NCBI GenBank assembly: GCA_030432815.1
Contig: JAUILB010000033.1
Location: forward strand, 1-15,121
DNA: 15,121 nt
Direction of reading: 5' to 3'
From: Alphaproteobacteria bacterium
Lineage (GTDB): Bacteria > Pseudomonadota > Alphaproteobacteria > Sphingomonadales > Emcibacteraceae
Shown: piece by piece, positions 1-7,117 of the stretch
How positions within the stretch are numbered: position 1 is the first letter of the stretch
Layout of the letters: each line of letters begins with the position of its first letter
Notes under the pieces: generated by a model
The model's database searches: none
What the model saw: only the letters and a program-made list of their open reading frames with translations
What the model was told of the DNA's origin: nothing
Program-made: the position numbers and the translations under genes

Positions 1-1200
1 GTGCGCTATTCCACATCTGGTGGTGCAGGACTGCGCAATGTTCAGCCACTTTTTGCCGATCTTGCCAGTGGTGGTTTTGCGGTTGCCCACAACGGTAATA
101 TTACAAACGCGCTAACCTTAAAAAAACATCTTGTAAACAAGGGTGCTATCTTTCAATCCACATCGGATTCAGAAGTGGTTATTCATTTAATTGCAACAAG
201 CACTTATATGAATTTACAAGACAAATTTATTGATGCCATGAGACGCATTGAAGGGGCATTTGCATTTGTTGCGCTTGCCGAAGACCGTATGATTGGCGCC
301 CGTGATCCACTTGGTGTCAGACCACTTGTACTTGGCCAGTTAAAAGATGATGCATATATATTTGCGTCGGAAACCTGCGCACTTGATATCATTGGTGCAG
401 ACTTCATACGCGATGTGGAACCTGGTGAGGTAGTAACAATTACAGTTGATGGTATAAATAGCGTTAAACCTTTCCCCACCATGTCACCTAGACCATGTAT
501 TTTTGAACATGTCTATTTTTCCCGCCCGGATAGCCTGACAAATGGCACAAGCATTTATAAAGTACGCAAAAACATTGGCAGGGAACTTGCAAAAGAATGT
601 AGGCTTAAAGCTGATCTGGTTGTACCGGTACCGGATAGTGGTGTACCGGCTGCCATTGGCTATGCGCAGGAGGCAGGTATCCCCTTTGAGCTTGGCATCA
701 TAAGGAACCATTATGTTGGCCGTACTTTCATTGAACCATCAGATACTATCCGGCATCTAGGTGTTAAATTAAAACACAACGCAAATCGCGGCGAACTTGA
801 TGGTAAAATTGTTGTGCTGGTGGATGACAGTATTGTTCGCGGGACTACGTCTGTCAAAATTGTTGATATGGTCCGCCAGGCCGGAGCAAAAGAAGTTCAT
901 ATGTATATCGCCAGCCCGCCTACGACCGATCCATGCTTTTACGGTGTTGATACCCCTGACAAAGAACAACTTCTTGCATCAAAGATGACTGTGGAGGATA
1001 TGGCCGAATATATCGGTGCGGATAGCCTTAAATTTATTTCTATGGACGGCCTTTACCGTGCAGTTGGTGAAAAGAAACGCATCAACAAATCACCTCAGTA
1101 CTGTGATGCCTGTTTCAGCGGCGAATATCCCACAAACCTTACCGACAACGCCGCATCTGATGATGATAAACAATTCTCACTTTTAATGGACACTCGCTAA
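1..1200 (+). CDS. purF: Amidophosphoribosyltransferase, 5'-truncated by window edge
   Basis: Catalyses the first committed step of de novo purine synthesis: PRPP plus glutamine gives 5-phosphoribosylamine. The gene is cut by the window edge. The first codon, GTG, is an internal valine of the family's conserved GHVRY segment, not a start, so roughly 85-95 N-terminal residues, including the catalytic Cys of the Ntn glutaminase domain, lie outside. Numbering from base 1, the rest of the glutaminase domain (AHNGNITN, TSDSE) is followed by the phosphoribosyltransferase domain with the PRPP loop VDDSIVRGTTS at 274-284. Cys166, Cys312, Cys368 and Cys371 match the four [4Fe-4S] ligands of the Bacillus-type enzyme, including the C-terminal YCDACFSG, so this is the iron-sulfur class rather than the cluster-free E. 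coli class. The stop overlaps the next gene's ATG by one base, suggesting translational coupling. Confidence 0.97.
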   Translation: MRYSTSGGAGLRNVQPLFADLASGGFAVAHNGNITNALTLKKHLVNKGAIFQSTSDSEVVIHLIATSTYMNLQDKFIDAMRRIEGAFAFVALAEDRMIGARDPLGVRPLVLGQLKDDAYIFASETCALDIIGADFIRDVEPGEVVTITVDGINSVKPFPTMSPRPCIFEHVYFSRPDSLTNGTSIYKVRKNIGRELAKECRLKADLVVPVPDSGVPAAIGYAQEAGIPFELGIIRNHYVGRTFIEPSDTIRHLGVKLKHNANRGELDGKIVVLVDDSIVRGTTSVKIVDMVRQAGAKEVHMYIASPPTTDPCFYGVDTPDKEQLLASKMTVEDMAEYIGADSLKFISMDGLYRAVGEKKRINKSPQYCDACFSGEYPTNLTDNAASDDDKQFSLLMDTR

Positions 1201-1937
1201 TGATGTTTAAAGATTATGTTGCCGTTGTAACAGGAGCATCGCGCGGTATTGGCTATGCAACAGCAAAGGCACTTGCTGCGGAAGGTGCACATATATTCGC
1301 GGTAGCACGCACTGTCGGATCTTTGGAAGCTCTTGATGATGATATAAAATCCGTAGGCGGTGAAGCAACTTTGGTACCGCTTGATATTACGGATTACGAT
1401 GCGCTGGACCGCCTTGGCGGTGTCATTGCCGAAAAATACGGTAAACTGGATATACTCATTGGAAATGCCGGTGTATTGGGTGACATTACCCCGGTTAGCC
1501 ATATCAAACCAAAGACTTGGCAAAAACTGTTCGATGTAAATGTGACAGCAAACTACCGCCTAATCAGATCCCTTGATCCACTGCTACGCGCTGCAGAAAA
1601 TGGTCGGGCGGTGTTTGTCAGTTCGTCAAAAGTTGTACGCGAACCACGTCATTTTTGGGGTGGCTATGCCGCAAGTAAAGCAGCACTTGAGTGTCTCGTA
1701 AAAACCTATGCTGCTGAAGTTGAAAAATCCAATCTACGTGTCAATATTTTAAATCCTGGTCCGATCAGAACAGCAATGCGCGCCGCAGCCGCACCGGGCG
1801 AAGATCCTGATACGCTTGATAAACCGGTTGATTTGATGCCACTTATGATGAAATTATGTTCCCCTGAATTTGATCATAACGGGATCATTGCAGATTTCAG
1901 AATGTATAAAGAAGATCCTGAAAATTTCTTTTTTTAA
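1200..1937 (+). CDS. SDR-family NAD(P)-dependent oxidoreductase
   Basis: A classical short-chain dehydrogenase/reductase of 245 residues, the usual size for the family. The Rossmann cofactor motif TGASRGIG is at 11-18, the structural NAG at 89-91, the helix Asn at 114, and the catalytic set Ser143, Tyr156, Lys160 (YAASK) is intact, so it should be an active soluble enzyme. The NPGPIRT segment at 185-191 is also typical. The start is ATG at 1200 or ATG at 1203; the first overlaps the purF stop by one base (TAATG). An SDR directly after purF is a recurrent arrangement in alphaproteobacteria, but I know of no settled substrate, and nothing here ties it to purines beyond cotranscription. Its last bases overlap the stop of the convergent thioesterase gene. 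Confidence 0.92.
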   Translation: MMFKDYVAVVTGASRGIGYATAKALAAEGAHIFAVARTVGSLEALDDDIKSVGGEATLVPLDITDYDALDRLGGVIAEKYGKLDILIGNAGVLGDITPVSHIKPKTWQKLFDVNVTANYRLIRSLDPLLRAAENGRAVFVSSSKVVREPRHFWGGYAASKAALECLVKTYAAEVEKSNLRVNILNPGPIRTAMRAAAAPGEDPDTLDKPVDLMPLMMKLCSPEFDHNGIIADFRMYKEDPENFFF

Positions 1938-2332
1938 TCAACGAGAAATTTACCGGCCAACTCCCTGAATTTTTCAGGCATGGGCATTGATTTTCGTTTT
2001 TCAAGATCAAATACAACCGCTTTTTCTTCACATGTTGCAACTAGGCTATCATCATTTTGGTTAAACATATGATGTATTGCGGTAAATGATGAATTTCCAA
2101 GTTTTTTAAAACCACTTTTAATATAGTATCTATCCCCTTCACGGATTTCGGCAATAAACTTCATATTAAGTTCAATATCCGTGAAACCGGTTTTTTGATC
2201 AGGAATAAGACCGCATGATTCTGCCAGAACATAACTGGCATCATCAAATGCTGCCGTATAATAACGCGTCGTAAAGTGCCCCATCCGATCACATAATTCG
2301 GCACTTACAATTCCTTTGCCGGATTTTATCAT
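1934..2332 (-). CDS. Hotdog-fold acyl-CoA thioesterase-like protein
   Basis: A protein of about 132 residues that fits the 4HBT-like thioesterase fold, which hydrolyses acyl-CoA thioesters in the cytoplasm. The N-terminal DRMGHFTTRYY (residues 15-25) corresponds to the DxNGHMNxxxY active-site helix of the family. The Asp, Gly, His and Tyr are kept, while the two usual Asn are Met17 and Thr21. The following DIELNMKFIAEIREGDRYY resembles the conserved second strand region. I chose ATG at 2332, preceded at 11 nt by AGGTGA. An in-frame GTG at 2347 would add five residues and overlap the preceding VOC gene by 8 nt. It is the last gene of the VOC run and ends tail-to-tail with the SDR gene, sharing four bases. 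The substrate is unknown; it resembles the short-chain or betainyl-CoA type branch more than YbgC, but this is a judgement by eye. Confidence 0.8.
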   Translation of the reverse strand: MIKSGKGIVSAELCDRMGHFTTRYYTAAFDDASYVLAESCGLIPDQKTGFTDIELNMKFIAEIREGDRYYIKSGFKKLGNSSFTAIHHMFNQNDDSLVATCEEKAVVFDLEKRKSMPMPEKFRELAGKFLVD

Positions 2333-2339
2333 ATTTGGA

Positions 2340-2723
2340 TTATTCACCTAGCTCGCCTGTAAAATTAAAAGCGGCAAATTTATTACCGTCCGGATCGCGG
2401 AAATAACCAATATAGAAGTTTGGTGTGCGCTCCCCAGGTGCACCTTCATCGGTACCGCCATTTTCCAATGCACAATTATAGACTTCATCCACCTGTTCCG
2501 GTGACATGGCATTGAAAGCCGTCATAACACCATTTCCGACAGATGCTACATTTCCATCGTAAGGACGACAAATGGAAAATGCCGGTTGATCCGGTGTAAC
2601 ACTCCAGACAATAAAGGTTTCTTCATCCATAACCCTTTTGGCTCCAAGTATGCTGAGTACCTTATCAAAGAATTCCGCTGATCTTTTTAAATCCTTGGAA
2701 CCCACCATAGTATATCCAATCAT
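2340..2723 (-). CDS. VOC (glyoxalase/bleomycin-resistance-fold) protein, copy 1
   Basis: A 127-residue single-domain vicinal-oxygen-chelate fold protein and the last of three tandem paralogues in transcription order. Family marks are the opening MIGYTMVG, the PYDGN segment near 54-58, GNG at 63-65 and the C-terminal FRDPDGNK at 108-115. At the places where metal-dependent VOC enzymes carry His, His and Glu, this protein has Tyr4, Met67 and Ala117, so the canonical metal triad appears absent. By hand count it matches copy 2 at about 70 of 122 ungapped positions and copy 3 at nearly as many. GGGAGG five bases before the ATG is a strong ribosome binding site, and the gap from copy 2 is 14 nt. 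The product belongs to a widespread proteobacterial branch usually annotated only as 'VOC family'; the substrate cannot be named. Confidence 0.9.
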   Translation of the reverse strand: MIGYTMVGSKDLKRSAEFFDKVLSILGAKRVMDEETFIVWSVTPDQPAFSICRPYDGNVASVGNGVMTAFNAMSPEQVDEVYNCALENGGTDEGAPGERTPNFYIGYFRDPDGNKFAAFNFTGELGE

Positions 2724-2737
2724 TATTACCTCCCTGT

Positions 2738-3124
2738 TTATAAATGATCGTCAGCCGCATAATGATAAGCAGCCAGTTTATTTCCGTCCGGATCCCGGAA
2801 ATATCCGATATAATATCCCCCATCCCGCATACCGGGTGTGCCTTCGTCGGTAGCGCCATTTTCTATGGCCGTGTTATAAACTTTATGAACTTCTTCTTCA
2901 GTTGCAACCGGAAATGCGATCATTGACCCATTACCAATGGTTGCATCGTTCCCATCGTAAGGTAAACAGATCGAAAAAGAAGGTTTATCGGCACCAGCAT
3001 TCCAGAGAATGAATTTTTCATACTCCATTTTACGAGTGGCCCCCATTTTTCCAAGAACAGCATCATAAAATCTGGCGGCGCGCTCCATATCCCTGACACC
3101 GACCATGGTATAGCCAATCATCAT
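2738..3124 (-). CDS. VOC (glyoxalase/bleomycin-resistance-fold) protein, copy 2
   Basis: The middle member of the tandem trio, 128 residues with two adjacent ATG codons (3124 and 3121); the second lines up with the starts of the other copies. It shares the whole framework without gaps: IGYTMVG, PYDGN, GNGSMIAF, TDEG and YFRDPDGNK. Tyr5, Met68 and Ala118 stand where metal-binding His, His and Glu would be in glyoxalase I or FosA. The gap to copy 3 upstream is only 5 nt, and the AGGTGA that forms the end of copy 3 sits 9 nt before the first ATG and probably serves as the ribosome binding site. Compared with copy 1 it keeps nearly identical C-terminal sequence but a different C-terminal tail (residues after 120). 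Function is unassigned. Confidence 0.9.
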   Translation of the reverse strand: MMIGYTMVGVRDMERAARFYDAVLGKMGATRKMEYEKFILWNAGADKPSFSICLPYDGNDATIGNGSMIAFPVATEEEVHKVYNTAIENGATDEGTPGMRDGGYYIGYFRDPDGNKLAAYHYAADDHL

Positions 3125-3129
3125 TGGTT

Positions 3130-3504
3130 TTATTCACCTGGCATATGAAAAATAGAAAATTTGTTCCCGTCCGGATCACGAAAATATGCCATATAATATT
3201 TATCACCCCGTGGGCCAGGCTCACCTTCACAACTGCCACCATTACTTTGGGCAATTTCGTACATTTCATGAACCTGTTCTTTTGTATCAGCACCAATTGA
3301 AATCATTGAGCCGTTCCCAACTGTTGCTTCGTTTCCGTCATATGGCAGACATACTGCAAAAAATGGTTTATCCGCTTCTGTTGCCCACATTATGGATGTA
3401 TTACCTTCCATAATGCGATGCGCACCAACTGCGCCCAGAACTTTATCAAAAAAATCGCCTGCCCTTTTTAGATCTTTCGTGCCCACCATTGCATAACTAA
3501 TCAT
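3130..3504 (-). CDS. VOC (glyoxalase/bleomycin-resistance-fold) protein, copy 3
   Basis: The first-transcribed member of the trio, 124 residues. It has MISYAMVG at the start, KDLKRAGDFFDKVLG shared most closely with copy 1, LPYDGNEATVGNGSMI shared most closely with copy 2, and the YFRDPDGNKF ending common to all. The expected metal ligands are replaced by Tyr4, Met67 and Ser117. It is the most divergent around residues 82-100, where a Cys (NGGSCEG) replaces the TDEG of the other two. AAGGGAG lies six bases before the ATG. The gene begins 32 nt after the der stop on the same strand with no terminator-like structure between, so it could be read through from der. Substrate unknown. Confidence 0.9.
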   Translation of the reverse strand: MISYAMVGTKDLKRAGDFFDKVLGAVGAHRIMEGNTSIMWATEADKPFFAVCLPYDGNEATVGNGSMISIGADTKEQVHEMYEIAQSNGGSCEGEPGPRGDKYYMAYFRDPDGNKFSIFHMPGE

Positions 3505-3536
3505 TTTTTACTCCCTTAATTTTATTTATTTTTAGT

Positions 3537-4952
3537 TTAATCTTTTTTGTAGGGGTTATCACCTTTTCGAAGCAACATTCGAATTGGAATACCCGGCATA
3601 TCGAAATCCCACCTTAACTCATTTAGAAGATATCGTGAATAGCTATCTGCCAGATCCGTCGGACGATTACAAAATATGGCAAATGTTGGGGGTCTTGTTT
3701 TAACCTGCGTCATATATCGAAGTTTGGTTCTACGTCCTTTTACAGAGGGTGGTGGATGATAAGCCAACGTCTGCGCAAGCCACTTATTTAGTTTTGCTGT
3801 ACTTATACGCCTGTTCCAAAGCTTATATGTATTAAATATCTGCGCCATTAGTTTATCAATGCCACGCCCGGTTAGTGCTGAAACCGGAATAATCGGTATC
3901 CCCTTAATCTGCGGCAAAGAATGTTCAAGCTTGTGTGCGATATCCTTCATCACTTCCTGGCGATTTTCAAGTAAATCATATTTGTTAAGGCCGATTACAA
4001 GTGCCCGTCCTTCCTGCACAACAAGGCTCGCGATTGTAAGGTCCTGTTTATCAAACGGCTGTGTTGCATCAATTAGCAACACAACTACTTCCGCAAAATT
4101 AAGAGCGCGGATTGTATCGGCAACAGAAAGTTTCTCCAGTTTTTTCTGTACCTTTGATTTGCGCCGCATGCCGGCGGTATCAAATATTCTTAGTTCCCTA
4201 CCTTCATAGGTATAATTCACACCAATTGAATCTCTTGTGATACCGGCTTCCGGTCCGGTTAACATCCGATCTTCACCCAGAAGTTTATTAATCAATGTCG
4301 ATTTTCCAACATTGGGCCGGCCAACAATTGCCATTTGCATCGGCAGCCCATCATCCTGCTCGCTTAAAAGTTCTTCTTCCTCGCTGACTTCTCCGTCGAT
4401 GCTAACTGATTTTACACTTACTTCTTCTTCCTTATCGACGAGAGGGTCAATACCAAGTAATCGCAACTTTTCTTCAAAAGCATCGCTAAGATCAGCCAGT
4501 CCTTCCCCGTGTTCAGCTGAAAGCGGAACCGGATCACCAAGACCAAGTGTATAGGCCTCATATGCACCCGCCTCACCCGCTTTTCCCTCAGACTTATTGG
4601 CAATTAAAATTGTAGGCTTTTTACCGCGCCTTAAAATATCAGCAAAGTGCTTATCAAGTGGTGTGACACCTGCTCTGGCATCAATCATGAAAAGTGAAAA
4701 ATCAGCTTCATCAATGGCTATTTCTGTTTGCTTGCGCATTCTAGCTGACAGGCTGTCCCCCTTGCCTTCTTCAAGTCCTGCGGTATCGACAATGCGGAAT
4801 TTATACTCTCCTAACCTGCCAATAGCATCACGGCGATCCCTTGTCACACCCGGCGTATCATCCACAAGCGCAAGTCGTTTACCCACAAGCCTATTGAATA
4901 AAGTAGATTTACCAACATTGGGTCGCCCTATAATAGCAACGCTGAAAGTCAT
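3537..4952 (-). CDS. der: GTPase Der (double-Era-like ribosome assembly GTPase)
   Basis: An essential GTPase for 50S ribosomal subunit maturation, also called EngA. Its 471 residues hold the diagnostic tandem G domains. Domain 1 has GRPNVGKST at 9-17, DDTPGVTRD at 31-39, DTAG at 56-59 and NKSE at 119-122. Domain 2 has GRPNVGKST at 211-219, DTAG at 258-261 and NKYD at 323-326. A C-terminal KH-like domain follows (from about 380, with HPPPSVKGRRTKLRYMTQ). The first-domain G4 motif ends in Glu rather than Asp, a variant I believe is common in alphaproteobacteria. The inter-domain linker, about 172-204, is strongly acidic. Start ATG 4952 matches the family N-terminus, though the ribosome binding site is weak. 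It follows bamB by 33 nt, the same order as E. coli yfgM-bamB-der. Confidence 0.98.
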   Translation of the reverse strand: MTFSVAIIGRPNVGKSTLFNRLVGKRLALVDDTPGVTRDRRDAIGRLGEYKFRIVDTAGLEEGKGDSLSARMRKQTEIAIDEADFSLFMIDARAGVTPLDKHFADILRRGKKPTILIANKSEGKAGEAGAYEAYTLGLGDPVPLSAEHGEGLADLSDAFEEKLRLLGIDPLVDKEEEVSVKSVSIDGEVSEEEELLSEQDDGLPMQMAIVGRPNVGKSTLINKLLGEDRMLTGPEAGITRDSIGVNYTYEGRELRIFDTAGMRRKSKVQKKLEKLSVADTIRALNFAEVVVLLIDATQPFDKQDLTIASLVVQEGRALVIGLNKYDLLENRQEVMKDIAHKLEHSLPQIKGIPIIPVSALTGRGIDKLMAQIFNTYKLWNRRISTAKLNKWLAQTLAYHPPPSVKGRRTKLRYMTQVKTRPPTFAIFCNRPTDLADSYSRYLLNELRWDFDMPGIPIRMLLRKGDNPYKKD

Positions 4953-4985
4953 GATATATTAACCCGTTAAAGTAAAATTTGCCAT

Positions 4986-6341
4986 TTAGCGCATGGCGAT
5001 AATTTCACCATCTTCGACCAGAAAATAAAGAGTGCCGTTAGAAATAACTGGTCCCATCGTGGAATCATCCGGTAATCTCATTCCACCAGTAACCTGACCT
5101 GTATAAGGTGATAACGTAACCGCATATCCGTGTGAAGACGTGACAATTACACGGTCACTGGCCACAACAGGACCGCTCCAGCTCACAGGCTCCTTACGTA
5201 TGTCCGGATCCGCAAATCGCTCTAACTGAGTAATCCATCTAATCCGTCCATCGCGGCGTGTAACGCAAACAACTTCAGAGTTGGTGGTTACGACAAAAAT
5301 GAAGTCACCAGCTACCCAGGGAGTATGCTCGGAGCCAATATTTTGTTCCCACGTTCGAACACCACTATTAATATTAACAGCAACCATGCGCCCACTGTGG
5401 CTAACCAGATAAACATTGCCATCATAAACGACCGGGTGTCCATCTATATCGCGAAGACTTGCCATTGCGGTTAACTGCCCTTGTCGACTTAACGTATCCG
5501 TCCACAGCACACGGCCATTTTCAACACGCATAGCATACACTTCGCCGGATGAGTAACTTACAATAACCGTATTCCCAATCACAGCCGGACTGGCATTCCC
5601 GGCAAGGCCGGCATTTTCGGCGATGCCTACTTCGTCCCAGAGTATATCACCGGTGGTTGCATCCAATGCAAAGATATGATTATCGTGGGTGACACCAAAC
5701 ACTCGGCCATCTGCATAAGTTGGCGCCCCACGCATTGGAACGCCAATTTCCTCAACCCAAATCTCGCTACCATCATTTAAATTAAGAGAGCCAAAATGAC
5801 CATACCCGGTAAGGAAATACAATGCGCTGTCGCCAACAGTTACACCACCACCATAGCCAAGTTTTTTGGTTTCTCCCTCCATATCATATTTGCGGCTCCA
5901 GAGCTCGCGACCGGTATCCGCATCAAGAGCAGAAATCTGTGAACTTGCATCCATGACATATAGAACGCCATCCTTGATGACAGGTTCCGAAACAAGTGCA
6001 CGACGACCGGTTGATCCTGCACCTATATCCCGCCGCCAAAGCCGTTCCGGGTTATCGGAAATTTCAAGATGATGCAATATATGCTGCATATTTCCGCCAG
6101 CTTGTGCCCAGTTATCGTTTCGATATGGTTTGGGAAGTGTAACCTGAAGTGTGTTCAATTGTGGGTCAGCCACCAATGTTTGCTCAAAGGTGAGTACTGA
6201 TATACGGTCGCCTTCAATAGTATCCCGGTTAGTAGGGTCTGCTGTGCTGCAGGATGATAGTACAAATAATGCAATCAGCATACAGAATACTGTTACAAGC
6301 TTACTAGTCATCATTGATTTTACCTGATCGCAAAACTTCAT
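4986..6341 (-). CDS. bamB: Outer-membrane assembly lipoprotein BamB-like beta-propeller
   Basis: A predicted lipoprotein of the BAM complex, which folds beta-barrels into the outer membrane; BamB is the propeller scaffold binding BamA. The N-terminus is a signal peptide with a hydrophobic stretch at about 15-28 and lipobox LSSC, giving lipidated Cys31. The body is a PQQ-like beta-propeller: turn-and-Trp repeats such as DADTGRELW (140-148), LNDGSEIW (188-195), DATTGDILW (227-235), VENGRVLW (273-280), NSGVRTW (325-331) and RRDGRIRW (362-369) recur at roughly 40-50 residue spacing. At 451 residues it is longer than E. coli BamB (392), partly through the extra 60-70 residues before the first blade. 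AGGTGA seven bases before the ATG supports the start and overlaps the yfgM stop; the gap is 11 nt. The position between yfgM and der strongly supports the assignment. Confidence 0.92.
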   Translation of the reverse strand: MKFCDQVKSMMTSKLVTVFCMLIALFVLSSCSTADPTNRDTIEGDRISVLTFEQTLVADPQLNTLQVTLPKPYRNDNWAQAGGNMQHILHHLEISDNPERLWRRDIGAGSTGRRALVSEPVIKDGVLYVMDASSQISALDADTGRELWSRKYDMEGETKKLGYGGGVTVGDSALYFLTGYGHFGSLNLNDGSEIWVEEIGVPMRGAPTYADGRVFGVTHDNHIFALDATTGDILWDEVGIAENAGLAGNASPAVIGNTVIVSYSSGEVYAMRVENGRVLWTDTLSRQGQLTAMASLRDIDGHPVVYDGNVYLVSHSGRMVAVNINSGVRTWEQNIGSEHTPWVAGDFIFVVTTNSEVVCVTRRDGRIRWITQLERFADPDIRKEPVSWSGPVVASDRVIVTSSHGYAVTLSPYTGQVTGGMRLPDDSTMGPVISNGTLYFLVEDGEIIAMR

Positions 6342-6352
6342 TATTTAGTCAC

Positions 6353-6988
6353 CTATTCATCAATAACGCTTAAATATTGCTCAGCGCGATTTTTAATTGA
6401 ACCAGGGACTTCTTCTCCAAGAAGCAATTCCTCAAGCCGTGCTTTTGCAGCATCAGTATCGCCCGCCTTCAGTTCCGCCAAGGCTACAATTTCTGCAGCA
6501 ATGTATTTGAAGGTGGTCTCACCATTTAAAATCAACGATAGTCTACCGCGCACTTCATCAACGGATGCACTGTCTACTTCCAGAATTGCTGCCTGAACAT
6601 TGGCTATATCCTTGTAAAGTGTCGGAACTGTGGCTGTTGCTATGAATTCATCCAATATTTTAACCGCGCCAAGCTTATCTTCTGCTGCTAGTGCGAGTTC
6701 TGCTTTCCTGAAAGTGGCCAATATTTCATAACCATCTACGTCCGATGCTATAATCTGGTCAAGTGCAGATGTAGCATCAGCACCATCTTCCAGAAGCGCC
6801 TGCGCATAAGCATCGGCCTGCTCATTATATTTGCCTTCGACAACATAATTATATATTCCGCGTCCGGCTACGATAATTACGATACCGATTGCAATACCAA
6901 TGACCAACTTACCGTATTTGTTCCATAATTCTGTTAATTGCTTCTGGCGAAGATCTTCATCTACTTCGCGGATAAACGCATCGGACAC
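6353..6988 (-). CDS. YfgM-like membrane-anchored TPR protein
   Basis: A 211-residue protein matching the YfgM/TPR_21 family, which in E. coli associates with the SecYEG translocon and periplasmic chaperones. A short cytoplasmic N-terminus rich in charged residues (MSDAFIREVDEDLRQKQ) leads to one transmembrane helix at about 27-49 (KLVIGIAIGIVIIVAG). The rest is a periplasmic all-helical region with TPR-like helices, for example around 55-70, 92-120 and 158-190 (ELKAGDTDAAKARLEELL). The start is GTG at 6988, supported by a consensus AGGAG six bases upstream; a nearby ATG is out of frame. It is the first gene of the yfgM-bamB-der run. In E. coli hisS precedes it; here a sulfotransferase gene does. 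The gene symbol is left blank because sequence similarity to E. coli YfgM is only moderate by eye. Confidence 0.85.
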   Translation of the reverse strand: MSDAFIREVDEDLRQKQLTELWNKYGKLVIGIAIGIVIIVAGRGIYNYVVEGKYNEQADAYAQALLEDGADATSALDQIIASDVDGYEILATFRKAELALAAEDKLGAVKILDEFIATATVPTLYKDIANVQAAILEVDSASVDEVRGRLSLILNGETTFKYIAAEIVALAELKAGDTDAAKARLEELLLGEEVPGSIKNRAEQYLSVIDE

Positions 6989-6994
6989 GGACTA

Positions 6995-6999
6995 CTCCT
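6995..6999 (-). promoter_or_regulatory. Ribosome binding site fixing the GTG start of the yfgM-like gene
   Basis: The minus strand reads AGGAG here, six bases before the GTG at 6988. It decides a non-ATG start, because the only nearby ATG (6981) is out of frame. Confidence 0.75.
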
Positions 7000-7032
7000 A
7001 GGATTCTTTATAATTATCAAAATATAGGCGAC

Positions 7033-7061
7033 AAAATACCCGACCAAGCGTACAAAGGCAA
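7033..7061 (-). promoter_or_regulatory. Possible sigma-70-type promoter for yfgM-bamB-der
   Basis: On the minus strand TTGCCT (7056-7061) and TATTTT (7033-7038) are separated by exactly 17 bases, each matching four of six consensus positions. This lies in the 129-nt gap before the yfgM-like gene, the only sizeable gap upstream of the yfgM-bamB-der run. AT-rich sequence makes chance matches likely. A small dyad, ATTTGTCCAAAT at 7068-7079, lies just upstream. Confidence 0.3.
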
Positions 7062-7117
7062 TCAGGCATTTGTCCAAATATCTATTATTTTATGTATTTT
7101 AATAAATTGTACCATTT

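Larger units (their letters stand above)
2340..3504 (-). repeat. Tandem array of three VOC paralogues
   Basis: Three adjacent genes of nearly equal length encode proteins that align end to end without gaps. Hand counts give roughly 54-58% identity for each pair, so the copies are about equally distant from one another: old duplications, not a recent amplification. Copies 1 and 3 both end in the nucleotides AGGTGAATAA (around 2340-2349 and 3130-3139), where AGGTGA also lies ahead of the next gene's start. Confidence 0.85.

Noticed and set aside
1..3. GTG at base 1 as the purF start, and GTG at 15108 as the carboxypeptidase start
   Set aside because: Both are internal valine codons of conserved segments; the genes are cut by the window edges.
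2340..3504. VOC trio as antibiotic resistance genes of the fosfomycin or bleomycin type
   Set aside because: They share only the fold. FosA metal ligands are missing and no mobile element or resistance gene is nearby.
7068..7079. ATTTGTCCAAAT dyad as an operator
   Set aside because: A five-base half-site in AT-rich sequence is expected by chance and matches no operator I recognise.
6989..7117. A small RNA or tRNA gene in the 129-nt gap
   Set aside because: No cloverleaf, CCA end or stable hairpin could be found; the gap holds AT-rich sequence and a weak promoter-like pair.
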